DNA of 64,000 bases from Opitutia bacterium UBA7876 (GTDB taxonomy: Bacteria > Verrucomicrobiota > Verrucomicrobiia > Opitutales > Seribacteraceae): assembly GCA_002500665.1 (NCBI GenBank), contig DLRY01000025.1:117307-181306 (forward strand). Direction: 5' to 3'. The translations under genes were made by a program, and so were the position numbers. Positions 1 to 7,780 of the stretch are shown piece after piece (within the stretch, counting starts at the first letter, position 1; the number at the start of each line of letters is the position of its first letter). The notes under the pieces were generated by a model, which worked only from the letters and a program-made list of their open reading frames with translations, was not told the origin of the DNA and did not search any database.

Positions 1-1098
1 GCAGGCGTATTCCCATTCCACCTCCGTGGGAAGGCGGAACTCATGGTTTTCGGGCAATTGGCCGCTAATTTTGGCAAGAGCCGTCAGGGCCTTGCAGAAC
101 TCAACCGCATCCAGCCAGGAAACCCGGTTTACGGGAAGGTTGAAGACCTCATCGCCGGTATCGGTATCTGTATGACTGGGGTTGGTTCCCATAACCTCGG
201 TATAAGCTTCCTGGGTAACCAAAACTTGGCCGAGCCAGAAACCGTTCTTCACATGGACCAACCGCTTTTCCTCGGAATAGGGAACCTTGATTGCAATCCT
301 GCCGGAGGGAATCCATGAAAACTCACCTAGGTAGGGATCCGTAAAGGACGCCTTTCTCTCCTTCGCTTTCTTGGGATCGGGTTTATCCACCATGACCCCG
401 ACGGCAAAAGGATGACGGGTTCTTCCCGAGGGACGAGAAGGCACCTTGGGTACGGGGATTGATGGAACCGTCTCGGAAGAAACCTTTTCGTCAAGAAGAG
501 AGGCTTCTTCAGTCTCTCTCTGGGTCTTTAGGCGCATGCGACGGGTAATTTGGGCATTATAGATCTGATCCATGATCTTCCAGAGGCCTTCGCTCTCGTC
601 GACGAATTCTTCCTCGGTTTCCTTTTTGCGGGGCCGGGCGCTGGGGTCGATTTTGTCGGAGTCTTCAAGAGCCTTGCGGATCACCTCGATGGCTCGCTTT
701 TGCCAGTCCAGCTTGAAGCAGAAGCAGGACTGAAACTGCTGCAGGCAGAGCTTCAGGCTCGGAGTAAGAGTAATCTTCTCGAGGAAAATCGGGAGGATGG
801 GCTTGTTCTCGCTGAGGGCGAACTGAATCTCCCTGTTGACGTGTGAAGAAGCGCAGGCGCTGGCGGAAAGAAACACCGTGAACATATCTGCTCCCATTAT
901 CTTCTGGGCGATTTCACTTTGCCACTCCTCCGCCGGTGGAATCCCGTCGTCGTACCAGATGTTCAAGTTCGCCTCGTGGAAATAGCGCATGGCGCTGTAG
1001 ACGAGCACCTTGTCCGCATGTGCATAGCTCACGAAGGCAAAGGGCTTGTTCCCTGAATAGGACTCGAAGGGAATCGGTATCTCGGTTTCGGTGTTCAA
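1..1098 (-). CDS. TIR-domain / formylglycine-generating-enzyme-like (FGE) fusion protein, 3' part beyond the left edge
   Basis: Reading the minus strand by hand from a TTG at 1098-1096 gives an open frame to the left edge (366 residues seen). Residues about 17-140 form a TIR-type domain: FVSYAHAD at the start, a central WYDDGIPP segment, and SSHVNREI, whose Glu matches the NADase glutamate of active TIR enzymes. A linker of about 100 charged residues follows. From about residue 250 an FGE-sulfatase (SUMF1-like, C-lectin-fold) domain begins, with motifs WIPSG, NPVNRVSW-like NLPVNRVSW, AVEFCKAL and RLPTEVEWEYAC. TIR domains cleave NAD or signal by oligomerising; FGE-like domains in such fusions usually bind ligands rather than oxidise cysteine. 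The upstream cyclase ends 18 bp away in the same frame, and no Shine-Dalgarno is visible, so the start is uncertain. The domain calls are firm; a defence role is inference. Confidence 0.85.
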   Translation of the reverse strand, partial: MNTETEIPIPFESYSGNKPFAFVSYAHADKVLVYSAMRYFHEANLNIWYDDGIPPAEEWQSEIAQKIMGADMFTVFLSASACASSHVNREIQFALSENKPILPIFLEKITLTPSLKLCLQQFQSCFCFKLDWQKRAIEVIRKALEDSDKIDPSARPRKKETEEEFVDESEGLWKIMDQIYNAQITRRMRLKTQRETEEASLLDEKVSSETVPSIPVPKVPSRPSGRTRHPFAVGVMVDKPDPKKAKERKASFTDPYLGEFSWIPSGRIAIKVPYSEEKRLVHVKNGFWLGQVLVTQEAYTEVMGTNPSHTDTDTGDEVFNLPVNRVSWLDAVEFCKALTALAKISGQLPENHEFRLPTEVEWEYAC

Positions 1099-1116
1099 GT
1101 GAGGTGGGTAAAGGGG

Positions 1117-3075
1117 CTAGATGCTATCCTTATAACCCGTCCGCTGGAGGATGTAAATCGGATGGCTTCCATAATTCTTGGCCAATTCCAGATTGCCGAC
1201 GTATTCGAAATCGAAATCATCGTGGCCGAACGAAAGAAGCGCCGCCATGATCTCGGAAACGAAAACGGAACCGGGCAGTACGATAGGCTCGATCCTGGCG
1301 GCCTGATTGACGTGCTGGCCGAAGAAGTTTCTTCTCTGTAGGACGGGGTCGAACTCCTCGTATACCGGACCGGCATGCATGGATATCCTTACCTCCAGCC
1401 CATCCCTGAGATCCAGCTCGCTCCAGTCCCCCTTGGAAAAATAATCCCTCAGCTGCATAGCCAGATTGAGAGCATCGTCCAAGTCGTCGAAGACGGCAAA
1501 GAAACTGTCACCCCATGTATTGACGAAGGCGGGTGGCTTGGAAAGAGACTCGATCATGCCCGATACGCCCCCGAGAAACTTTTCCACGAAGACGGGAGTG
1601 AGCGCCTCGGGTACCTTGCTGAATCCCTCGACGTCGGCAAAAATCATAACCTTGACTGCCCGGGAAACCTGTTTCCCCCTCTTGTCCTCGGCAGGTGGTG
1701 AGGCAGGAGAAACTCCCCCAGTCGACGAGGAGGACGAGCCTGCGCCCGCGAGCGATGAAAGAACCTCGTTGGCGCAGATCACAACGGGTTCGTTGAAGTT
1801 TGCCCGCCATCTGTCAACCAACTCACCAGTGCCCCCGGTCGATCCCCTTTGCCCATCCCAAAAGGTCAGGAGCTTGGGCGTCTCGTCCAGTCCCCTGCCC
1901 CGCATGGCGGTGAAACCGAGCATTATCTCATTGCAGAAGGAAAAGAGGGAATCCTCCCCGTTGTATCCCTCCCTGGTGACGTAGTGAACGGAAGTCGCCT
2001 GATCGAGTACCTTCTCGAATCGGTCGACCCAATTGCCGTCCGAACGGCGAACGCTCGTCTCGATGAACTCCTGCTTGGCGAAAGGGAGAAAAACGTGGGT
2101 CTCCCCTCCCCGCTCGGCCATGGTCTCCAGAAAGAGGATGTCGGTACCGCAGGCCGCGGAACTGTATCCGCAGTTGGCATCCATCTCCTCCAACGCCTCC
2201 TCGATCTTTCGCTTCGCCTCGGCTTCCGCCTCCGGTGGGAAGCGTCGGGAATCTCCTGGGCCATCGATGAGGTGCCCCGAGCAAGCTACGATGCCGAGCT
2301 TCGGAAAGGCCAGGGAAATCTTCTCCCTCACCTCCGCATCCTCATAAACGCCCGCAATCTGAAGAGCCTGTTTACGGGTGCTCGCGATCTGGGAGGTCTG
2401 CGCTTCTTTGCTGGAGGCGGCTTCCATGTAGACGCCCGCCGCCTCATCGATCGATCCGAGGAGCAGGTGGGCCTCGGCCTCCGTGACCTGAATCCAATAG
2501 TGGTAGGTGCCCCGTTCCTTCAGTTTCTCACAAATCTGCCGGGCTTTATCGGCACTTTCCCTACCTTTTTCAACGTCGCCCGACATAAAGTGCATGAAGG
2601 CAATGTTGATGCACGGGTAGTACTGTGTCTCCAAGTCCTGTTGCTGACTCGTGCGGAGGTTGTCGAAGCTGTTGGTGGAGTACGCTTCCTCATAGCGGGC
2701 AATGGCCAATTCTCCATATTTTTTCTTGCTCTGCAGATCGGTCGAGTATTCCCATAAGTCCTTGTAGGCACTGGCGAGCAGGCTATGCGTTTCCACTCCC
2801 CGGTCTCCTCCAGCCACCAGTTCCTCGAGGATTTTGGTGGCCATCATCGGCGAACCGGCCTTGCTGAGGGCATGAGCCGCCTTTTGGCTTAGCTTGCGGT
2901 CCTTCTTGTGTTTAGCAAGTCCCGCCTTTGCGACGTCGTGGGCGAGAAGAAACTCGCCTACCTCGATCATTTTTTCACACAAGCTCAGAAACTCGATCGA
3001 GGAAGCCTTCTGCTGGTTCAGGAGCTTCCATTCAAGCCGCAAGTTGGGGCTGAGTCTTTTTTCTAGCTGCGACAT
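1117..3075 (-). CDS. class III adenylate/guanylate cyclase with N-terminal TPR (TRAFs-binding-like) and SLOG-like domains
   Basis: 652 residues, ATG start. Residues about 60-250 are helical repeats resembling the MAP3K TRAFs-binding/TPR family (DUF4071). Residues about 258-400 (LGIVACSGHLID, then AACGTDILFLE) resemble a SLOG/Rossmann nucleotide-sensing domain. Residues about 470-650 are a class III nucleotide cyclase: metal-binding Asp481 in FADVEGFS, Asp523 in WGDSFFAVF, and the transition-state pair Asn590/Arg594 in VNQAARIE, so it looks catalytically complete. The position of the usual base-specifying Lys before the GD motif is Asn519, so the cyclic nucleotide made cannot be assumed to be cAMP. 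It is soluble, with no signal peptide or membrane segment. The TIR-FGE gene follows immediately and is probably co-transcribed, as cyclase-effector pairs are in Pycsar-type defence. That role is inference. Confidence 0.85.
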   Translation of the reverse strand: MSQLEKRLSPNLRLEWKLLNQQKASSIEFLSLCEKMIEVGEFLLAHDVAKAGLAKHKKDRKLSQKAAHALSKAGSPMMATKILEELVAGGDRGVETHSLLASAYKDLWEYSTDLQSKKKYGELAIARYEEAYSTNSFDNLRTSQQQDLETQYYPCINIAFMHFMSGDVEKGRESADKARQICEKLKERGTYHYWIQVTEAEAHLLLGSIDEAAGVYMEAASSKEAQTSQIASTRKQALQIAGVYEDAEVREKISLAFPKLGIVACSGHLIDGPGDSRRFPPEAEAEAKRKIEEALEEMDANCGYSSAACGTDILFLETMAERGGETHVFLPFAKQEFIETSVRRSDGNWVDRFEKVLDQATSVHYVTREGYNGEDSLFSFCNEIMLGFTAMRGRGLDETPKLLTFWDGQRGSTGGTGELVDRWRANFNEPVVICANEVLSSLAGAGSSSSSTGGVSPASPPAEDKRGKQVSRAVKVMIFADVEGFSKVPEALTPVFVEKFLGGVSGMIESLSKPPAFVNTWGDSFFAVFDDLDDALNLAMQLRDYFSKGDWSELDLRDGLEVRISMHAGPVYEEFDPVLQRRNFFGQHVNQAARIEPIVLPGSVFVSEIMAALLSFGHDDFDFEYVGNLELAKNYGSHPIYILQRTGYKDSI

Positions 3076-3143
3076 AGATGCGATGAAAGGATCTATTAAT
3101 GCGCAAGGCCCACCCCCTTGACGAGGAAATCCTCCTGTGGAGG

Positions 3144-3344
3144 CTACATCTTTTCGTAACGGGTACGGAGCATCTGGGTGAATGCTGCTACCTTTCGGGC
3201 CTTCCTCCTTTTGTCGGAAGGCTTCTCGAAATAGCGCTTGGCCCTTACGTCGCGAATGACGCCCTCTCTGTCGAGGCGTTTCTTCAAGCGACGAATGGCC
3301 CGGTCCATGGGCTCGCCCTTACGTAGTTTGATTTCAATCGTCAT
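3144..3344 (-). CDS. rpsU: 30S ribosomal protein S21
   Basis: 66 residues, very basic, and full length for S21. The family pattern is clear: an N-terminal beta segment (TIEIKLRKGEP), a run of paired basic helices (RAIRRLKKRLDREG), and the KRYFEKPSDKRRKARK segment. S21 binds the 30S platform next to the 3' end of 16S rRNA and helps initiation on mRNAs with Shine-Dalgarno sequences. It lies between dnaE (upstream) and the cyclase gene (downstream), all on the minus strand, with a 63 bp gap to dnaE that could carry its own promoter. Nothing is odd about the gene. Confidence 0.95.
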   Translation of the reverse strand: MTIEIKLRKGEPMDRAIRRLKKRLDREGVIRDVRAKRYFEKPSDKRRKARKVAAFTQMLRTRYEKM

Positions 3345-3407
3345 AAGAAAAACGGATCAACATAGGGTGATCGAAACCTTAGGTCAAGGAGGATTGAGCA
3401 GGGTAAG

Positions 3408-6400
3408 CTAGGACCAGTGCCTCTCTGGCGGAGGCTCCGGTTCGCGCACGACGACACGCGCTCCCCGAACCGGGTCGCGTTCTCGCCACTCCCTAAAGGC
3501 GTCGGGGGTCAAGCGCATGGTAAACCTGGCATCGGGCTCGGCCACCAGCCCGTCTTTTTCTCTTGAGCCGGCAAAGGCCAACCGAACCAAGGTTCTGCCC
3601 TCGCCCTTGTCGCAAAGAGCGAACAATTCCTCGGTGAAGGCCTGGGCATCCTCATGCTCGGGATCGATCAGCCATGTCACTTCCTCGGCCAGTTCCCTGA
3701 TCGCCGTCTCCGCCCGGCTGATGCCGGTCACGTTCATGCGGGTCTCCCCGTCACGGCGGGAGACGATCCCCTCCACTACCATAATGGAGCCTTCCTCAAG
3801 GACCTGTCCATAAGTCTCGTAGGCCTCGGTAAACATGGGTAGCGAGAAATCCCTCTCCTTGGCGAGGAGGTTGAAGCGCGCCCAAGGCTTGGCGTCCTTC
3901 TTGGTGTATCTTCTCTCCACGTCTGAAACGACGCCGCAAAGTCGGAAGGAACGCCTGTCCTCGATCTTCTCTAGGTCTTCGCCGCAAATACTATCGAGAA
4001 GAGACCCCAGTCCGCCGAGGGTATCAACGGGATGACCGGAGAGGAAGAAGCCGAGCAATTCCTTCTCCAGTTTGAGCTTCTCCAGTTCGTCCATCTCCGG
4101 GACCTCGGGCCGCCCGTTGGCGGATGTGGATTCGTCGCCGTTTGCGGAAGCAACGTCCTCCTCTTCCCCACCCATAAGGTCGAACATGTTGGACTGGCCC
4201 GCCTCGCGGTCCTTCCTGAGCAACTGGGCCTCCCCAATGGCCCGGTCCAGATCGGCAAGGAGGAAGGATCGGCTCGGTTCCACCGAGTCGAACCCACCCG
4301 CCTTTACGAGGCACTCCAGCACCCGCTTGTTGACCGCCTTGCCGTCTATGCGCTCGATCAGGTCCGAAAAACTCTCGTAGGGTCCACTCCTCTCCCTTTC
4401 ATCCACGATCAACCGGGCCGCCGCGTCCCCCACTCCCTTGACCGCAGCGAGGCCGAATCGGATGGAGTCGCCCGCCCCCTCCTTGCCCTCGACCGGGGTA
4501 AAGCTGTCTCCCGACTCATTGACGTCCGGGCCGAGCACCCGAATCTCCATCTCCGAGCATTCCGCAATGAAGTGGGAAAGCTTGTCCGAATTGCCCAGCT
4601 CGCAGGAAAGGACCCCCGCCATGAAGGCAACCGGATGGTTGGCCTTCAGGTAAGCGGTCTGGTAGCTGATGATGCCATAGGCCGCGGAGTGCGACTTGTT
4701 GAAGCCATAGCCCGCAAATTTTTCCAGGATGTTGAAGATCTCGTCCGCCTTCTTCTTGTCGATCTCGTTGACCTCCTTAGCCCCCTTCACGAAAATTTCC
4801 CGCTGCTTGGCCATTTCCTCGGGCTTCTTCTTGCCCATGGCCCGCCTCAGGATGTCGGCTCCGCCAAGCGTATAACCTGCAATCCTACGGGCCGCCTCCA
4901 TGACCTGCTCCTGATAGACCATGACCCCGTAGGTCTCCTCGCAGACATCCTCGAGCAAAGGATGAGGAAACTTGATGGTGGAGGGATCCTCCTTGCCCTT
5001 GATGTAGTCGGGAATCCACTCCATGGGGCCCGGGCGGTAGAGGGCGATGAGGGCGATCACCTCGTCGACGTTGGAAATGGTCATCTGCCGGCAAAGTCGG
5101 CGCATGCCCTCCGACTCCAGCTGAAAGACTCCGATCGTACGGGCCTCGTTGAGTAGCTTGAAGGTCTCCTCGTCCTCGAGGGGTGCATCGGTTACCCGGA
5201 ATTCCTTCAGGCCCGGCTTGCGGCGGATGTGGTCCTCCGCCTCCGCGATCACAGTAAGGGTCTTCAGGCCCAGAAAGTCCATCTTCAAAAGGCCCAGGTC
5301 CTCCACCGGGTCCTTGGGGAACTGGGTGGTCAGGATCCCGTCCTGGGTGGTCAGGGGGACCAGTTCCTTGAGAGGGCGGTCGGCAATGATGACCCCTGCG
5401 GCATGGGTCCCCACGTTGCGGACCATGCCCTCGATGACCTTGCCCGTATCCACGATCTGCTTGGCGACCGGGTTCTTCTCGTATTCGGAGGCGAACTCCG
5501 GGCTTTTGGCAAGGGCGTCCTCAAGCGAAATGTTGAGGTCGTCCGGGACCATCTTGGCCAGCTTGTCCGCCTCCGCATACGGAAGATCACGCACCCGGGC
5601 CACGTCTCGTACCACCATCTTGGCCCCGAAGGTCCCAAAAGTAATGATGTTCGCCACGCAGTCGCGCCCGTACTTTTCTCGAACGTACTCGATGACTTCC
5701 CCTCTTCTGCGCATGCAGAAATCTATGTCGAAATCGGGGGGCGAGACCCGCTCTGGGTTAAGGAAACGCTCGAAGAGCAAGCCGAAGCGCAAGGGATCGA
5801 TATCGGTAATTCCCAGAACGTAGGCCACCAGGCAACCCGCTCCCGAGCCCCGGCCCGGACCCACGGGGATTCCCTGTTCGCGAGCCCATTTCATGAAGTC
5901 GGCCACGATTAGGAAGTAATCGTTGAAGCCCGTCTTTGCAATGACCTCCAGCTCGTAATCGATCCGCTCGCTCAGGACGCGGGCCTGGTCATCGGCATCC
6001 TCCGATCGCTTGCCCTCTTCCCGGTAATCCGAATCGTACCTCTCCTTGAGCCCCTCGACGCAAAGGCGCTTCAGGTAGGCGACGTTGTCCGCGACCTCCG
6101 ACTTGATCTCGGGCGGCATGGAGAAGACGGGATAGTTGTTGTCCCCGAAGGGAAGCTTCACCTCGCACATCTCCGCCACCGCAAAGGTATTCGTGATCGC
6201 CTCGGGCGCCTCCTTGAAAAGCTCCTCCATCTCCTGCCGCGACTTCAGGTAGAACTCGCGGGCCTCGTACCTCATCCTCTTGGGATCGTCCAGCTTGGAC
6301 CCGGTCTGGATGCAGAGCAACGCATCGTGGGGTTCCCAGTCCTCGCCCCGCACGTAGTGGACGTCGTTGGAGGCCACCGTCTTGAGGTCGAACTTCTTGG

Positions 6401-6995
6401 CCAGCCTGAGCAGCTCCGGGACCAGCCTGACCTGCTCCTCGATCCCATGGTTGTGGAGCTCCACGAAATAGTTCTCCTTGCCGAAGATCTCGATCATCTG
6501 CCCCATCGCATTCTCGGCCTCCTTCTCCTCCCCCCGGAGGATGAGCTGGGGGATCCAGCCCTGCATGCAGCCGGTGAACCCGATAAGCCCCTCCGAGAAC
6601 TCGGCCAGCGTCTCCAGGTCCGTCCTCGGGCGGTAGTAGAAGCCGTCGACGTGGGCGTCCGAGACCACCTTGGAAAGGTTCTGGTAGCCCTCGTAGGTCT
6701 TGGCCAGCATCCCGATATGGTACGACTTGTGGTTCTCGCGCCCGGGCTTCTCATCGTTCTTGTGGTCGGTCACCATGTAGCCCTCGCACCCGATGATGGG
6801 CTTGATCCCGCGCTTCTCCGCCTGCTTGATGAAATTGATCGTCCCGAACAAGTTGCCATGGTCGGTCAGGGCCATGGCCGACTGCCCCAGCTCCACCGCC
6901 CGATCCATCAGGCGGTCCATCCGGCAGCACCCGTCCAGCAAGCTGAAGTCTGAATGCACGTGCAGGTGCACGAAATCTTTATCCTTGTCGGTCAT
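3408..6995 (-). CDS. dnaE: DNA polymerase III subunit alpha
   Basis: 1195 residues, close to the usual 1150-1200 for DnaE1. The N-terminus is a PHP domain (LHVHSDFSLLDG, TDHGNLFG). The polymerase active site carries the acidic motif PDFDIDFCMRRR near residue 420, which holds two of the three catalytic aspartates. A helix-hairpin-helix segment lies near 870-905 and an OB-fold near 1010-1090 (FRLCGVVSDVE). The enzyme is the replicative polymerase in the holoenzyme. It has no exonuclease domain, as expected for DnaE rather than PolC. The holA gene for the delta subunit is about 40 kb away in this window. The ATG start at 6995 gives the standard N-terminus. The C-terminus is rich in charged residues beyond the OB-fold. 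Confidence 0.97.
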   Translation of the reverse strand: MTDKDKDFVHLHVHSDFSLLDGCCRMDRLMDRAVELGQSAMALTDHGNLFGTINFIKQAEKRGIKPIIGCEGYMVTDHKNDEKPGRENHKSYHIGMLAKTYEGYQNLSKVVSDAHVDGFYYRPRTDLETLAEFSEGLIGFTGCMQGWIPQLILRGEEKEAENAMGQMIEIFGKENYFVELHNHGIEEQVRLVPELLRLAKKFDLKTVASNDVHYVRGEDWEPHDALLCIQTGSKLDDPKRMRYEAREFYLKSRQEMEELFKEAPEAITNTFAVAEMCEVKLPFGDNNYPVFSMPPEIKSEVADNVAYLKRLCVEGLKERYDSDYREEGKRSEDADDQARVLSERIDYELEVIAKTGFNDYFLIVADFMKWAREQGIPVGPGRGSGAGCLVAYVLGITDIDPLRFGLLFERFLNPERVSPPDFDIDFCMRRRGEVIEYVREKYGRDCVANIITFGTFGAKMVVRDVARVRDLPYAEADKLAKMVPDDLNISLEDALAKSPEFASEYEKNPVAKQIVDTGKVIEGMVRNVGTHAAGVIIADRPLKELVPLTTQDGILTTQFPKDPVEDLGLLKMDFLGLKTLTVIAEAEDHIRRKPGLKEFRVTDAPLEDEETFKLLNEARTIGVFQLESEGMRRLCRQMTISNVDEVIALIALYRPGPMEWIPDYIKGKEDPSTIKFPHPLLEDVCEETYGVMVYQEQVMEAARRIAGYTLGGADILRRAMGKKKPEEMAKQREIFVKGAKEVNEIDKKKADEIFNILEKFAGYGFNKSHSAAYGIISYQTAYLKANHPVAFMAGVLSCELGNSDKLSHFIAECSEMEIRVLGPDVNESGDSFTPVEGKEGAGDSIRFGLAAVKGVGDAAARLIVDERERSGPYESFSDLIERIDGKAVNKRVLECLVKAGGFDSVEPSRSFLLADLDRAIGEAQLLRKDREAGQSNMFDLMGGEEEDVASANGDESTSANGRPEVPEMDELEKLKLEKELLGFFLSGHPVDTLGGLGSLLDSICGEDLEKIEDRRSFRLCGVVSDVERRYTKKDAKPWARFNLLAKERDFSLPMFTEAYETYGQVLEEGSIMVVEGIVSRRDGETRMNVTGISRAETAIRELAEEVTWLIDPEHEDAQAFTEELFALCDKGEGRTLVRLAFAGSREKDGLVAEPDARFTMRLTPDAFREWRERDPVRGARVVVREPEPPPERHWS

Positions 6996-7083
6996 CTCGG
7001 GAAGTCAAAAAGGTCATTCTCTTAGCGAGCTCCACCCCTTTCAAGGCAATCTTGCGCACATTCATCATCCATCGCCCGACTCC

Positions 7084-7770
7084 TTACTGAAAAGGGGAAC
7101 GATCCAAGTGTTCGCGCATGGACCTGCGGCTGAGGAATACGGCGTAAATCATGACGGGCAAGACCAACAGCAGGAGCAGGAGGGAGACGTCCTGAAAAAG
7201 GAAGAAGTCATAGCCACCGTGAAAGACCGCCGCCACGAGCAAGCCCTTCCTGCAAGTGCCGGCGCGCGCACCGGGATGCTGAAACCGGGCCAGCCCGACG
7301 TAATACCCCATAAGAACCCCGTATGCGGCATGCATAGGCACCGCCGTCACCATGCGCAGGAAGGCCACCTCCACACCCCCTTGCATGACGTATTGGACGT
7401 TCTCGAGGCTTGCGAATCCAAGGCTGATCATTACCGAGTACACGATCCCATCGAACGGCTCGTTAAAGCTGGGCTTTTTGAACGGATACTTGACCAAGAC
7501 GAGGTACTTGCAGAATTCCTCGCCGAACCCCACTACGAAGAAGGCCATACAGAAGGAAACGACGAGCCCGTTCGAGCCCATCAAGTCGAAATCGAACAGG
7601 GAGAATGCGGACGTATTCCAGATTGCCGCGGGAAAACACATGAGCGCCCCAAGCAAAAAACAAAGGATCAAAAGCCCGGCAGGTTCCTTCTCGTGCTTGT
7701 CCCGCCAGTAGAAGTACAAAGCCAGAGCGAGCCCCGGAGCCAAGGCAAGATAAAGAAGCAACCAATCCAC
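7084..7770 (-). CDS. PrsW-family intramembrane protease-like protein
   Basis: 228 residues with about seven hydrophobic membrane segments. PrsW landmarks are present: FYWRDKHEKEPAG in the first loop, the glutamate pair with lysine in GFGEEFCKY, the NEPFDGIVY segment with a nearby SLGFASLEN, and a late MHAAYGVLMGYYVG helix. PrsW enzymes are membrane proteases of the CPBP/glutamic type; the best-known example cleaves the anti-sigma factor RsiW in Bacillus. No anti-sigma gene is adjacent, so the substrate is unknown. It sits just downstream of the metallopeptidase-DUF1080 gene with a 10 bp gap, so the two are probably co-transcribed. Confidence 0.85.
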   Translation of the reverse strand: MDWLLLYLALAPGLALALYFYWRDKHEKEPAGLLILCFLLGALMCFPAAIWNTSAFSLFDFDLMGSNGLVVSFCMAFFVVGFGEEFCKYLVLVKYPFKKPSFNEPFDGIVYSVMISLGFASLENVQYVMQGGVEVAFLRMVTAVPMHAAYGVLMGYYVGLARFQHPGARAGTCRKGLLVAAVFHGGYDFFLFQDVSLLLLLLVLPVMIYAVFLSRRSMREHLDRSPFQ

Positions 7771-7780
7771 AGTAAGGAGC

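Noticed and set aside
3105..3140. Possible terminator hairpin after rpsU (CCTCC-aca-GGAGG)
   Set aside because: The stem is only five base pairs and no T tract follows it.
4032..5156. A 374-codon open frame antisense to dnaE
   Set aside because: The dnaE protein explains the strand fully; the antisense frame is an artefact of GC-rich codon use.
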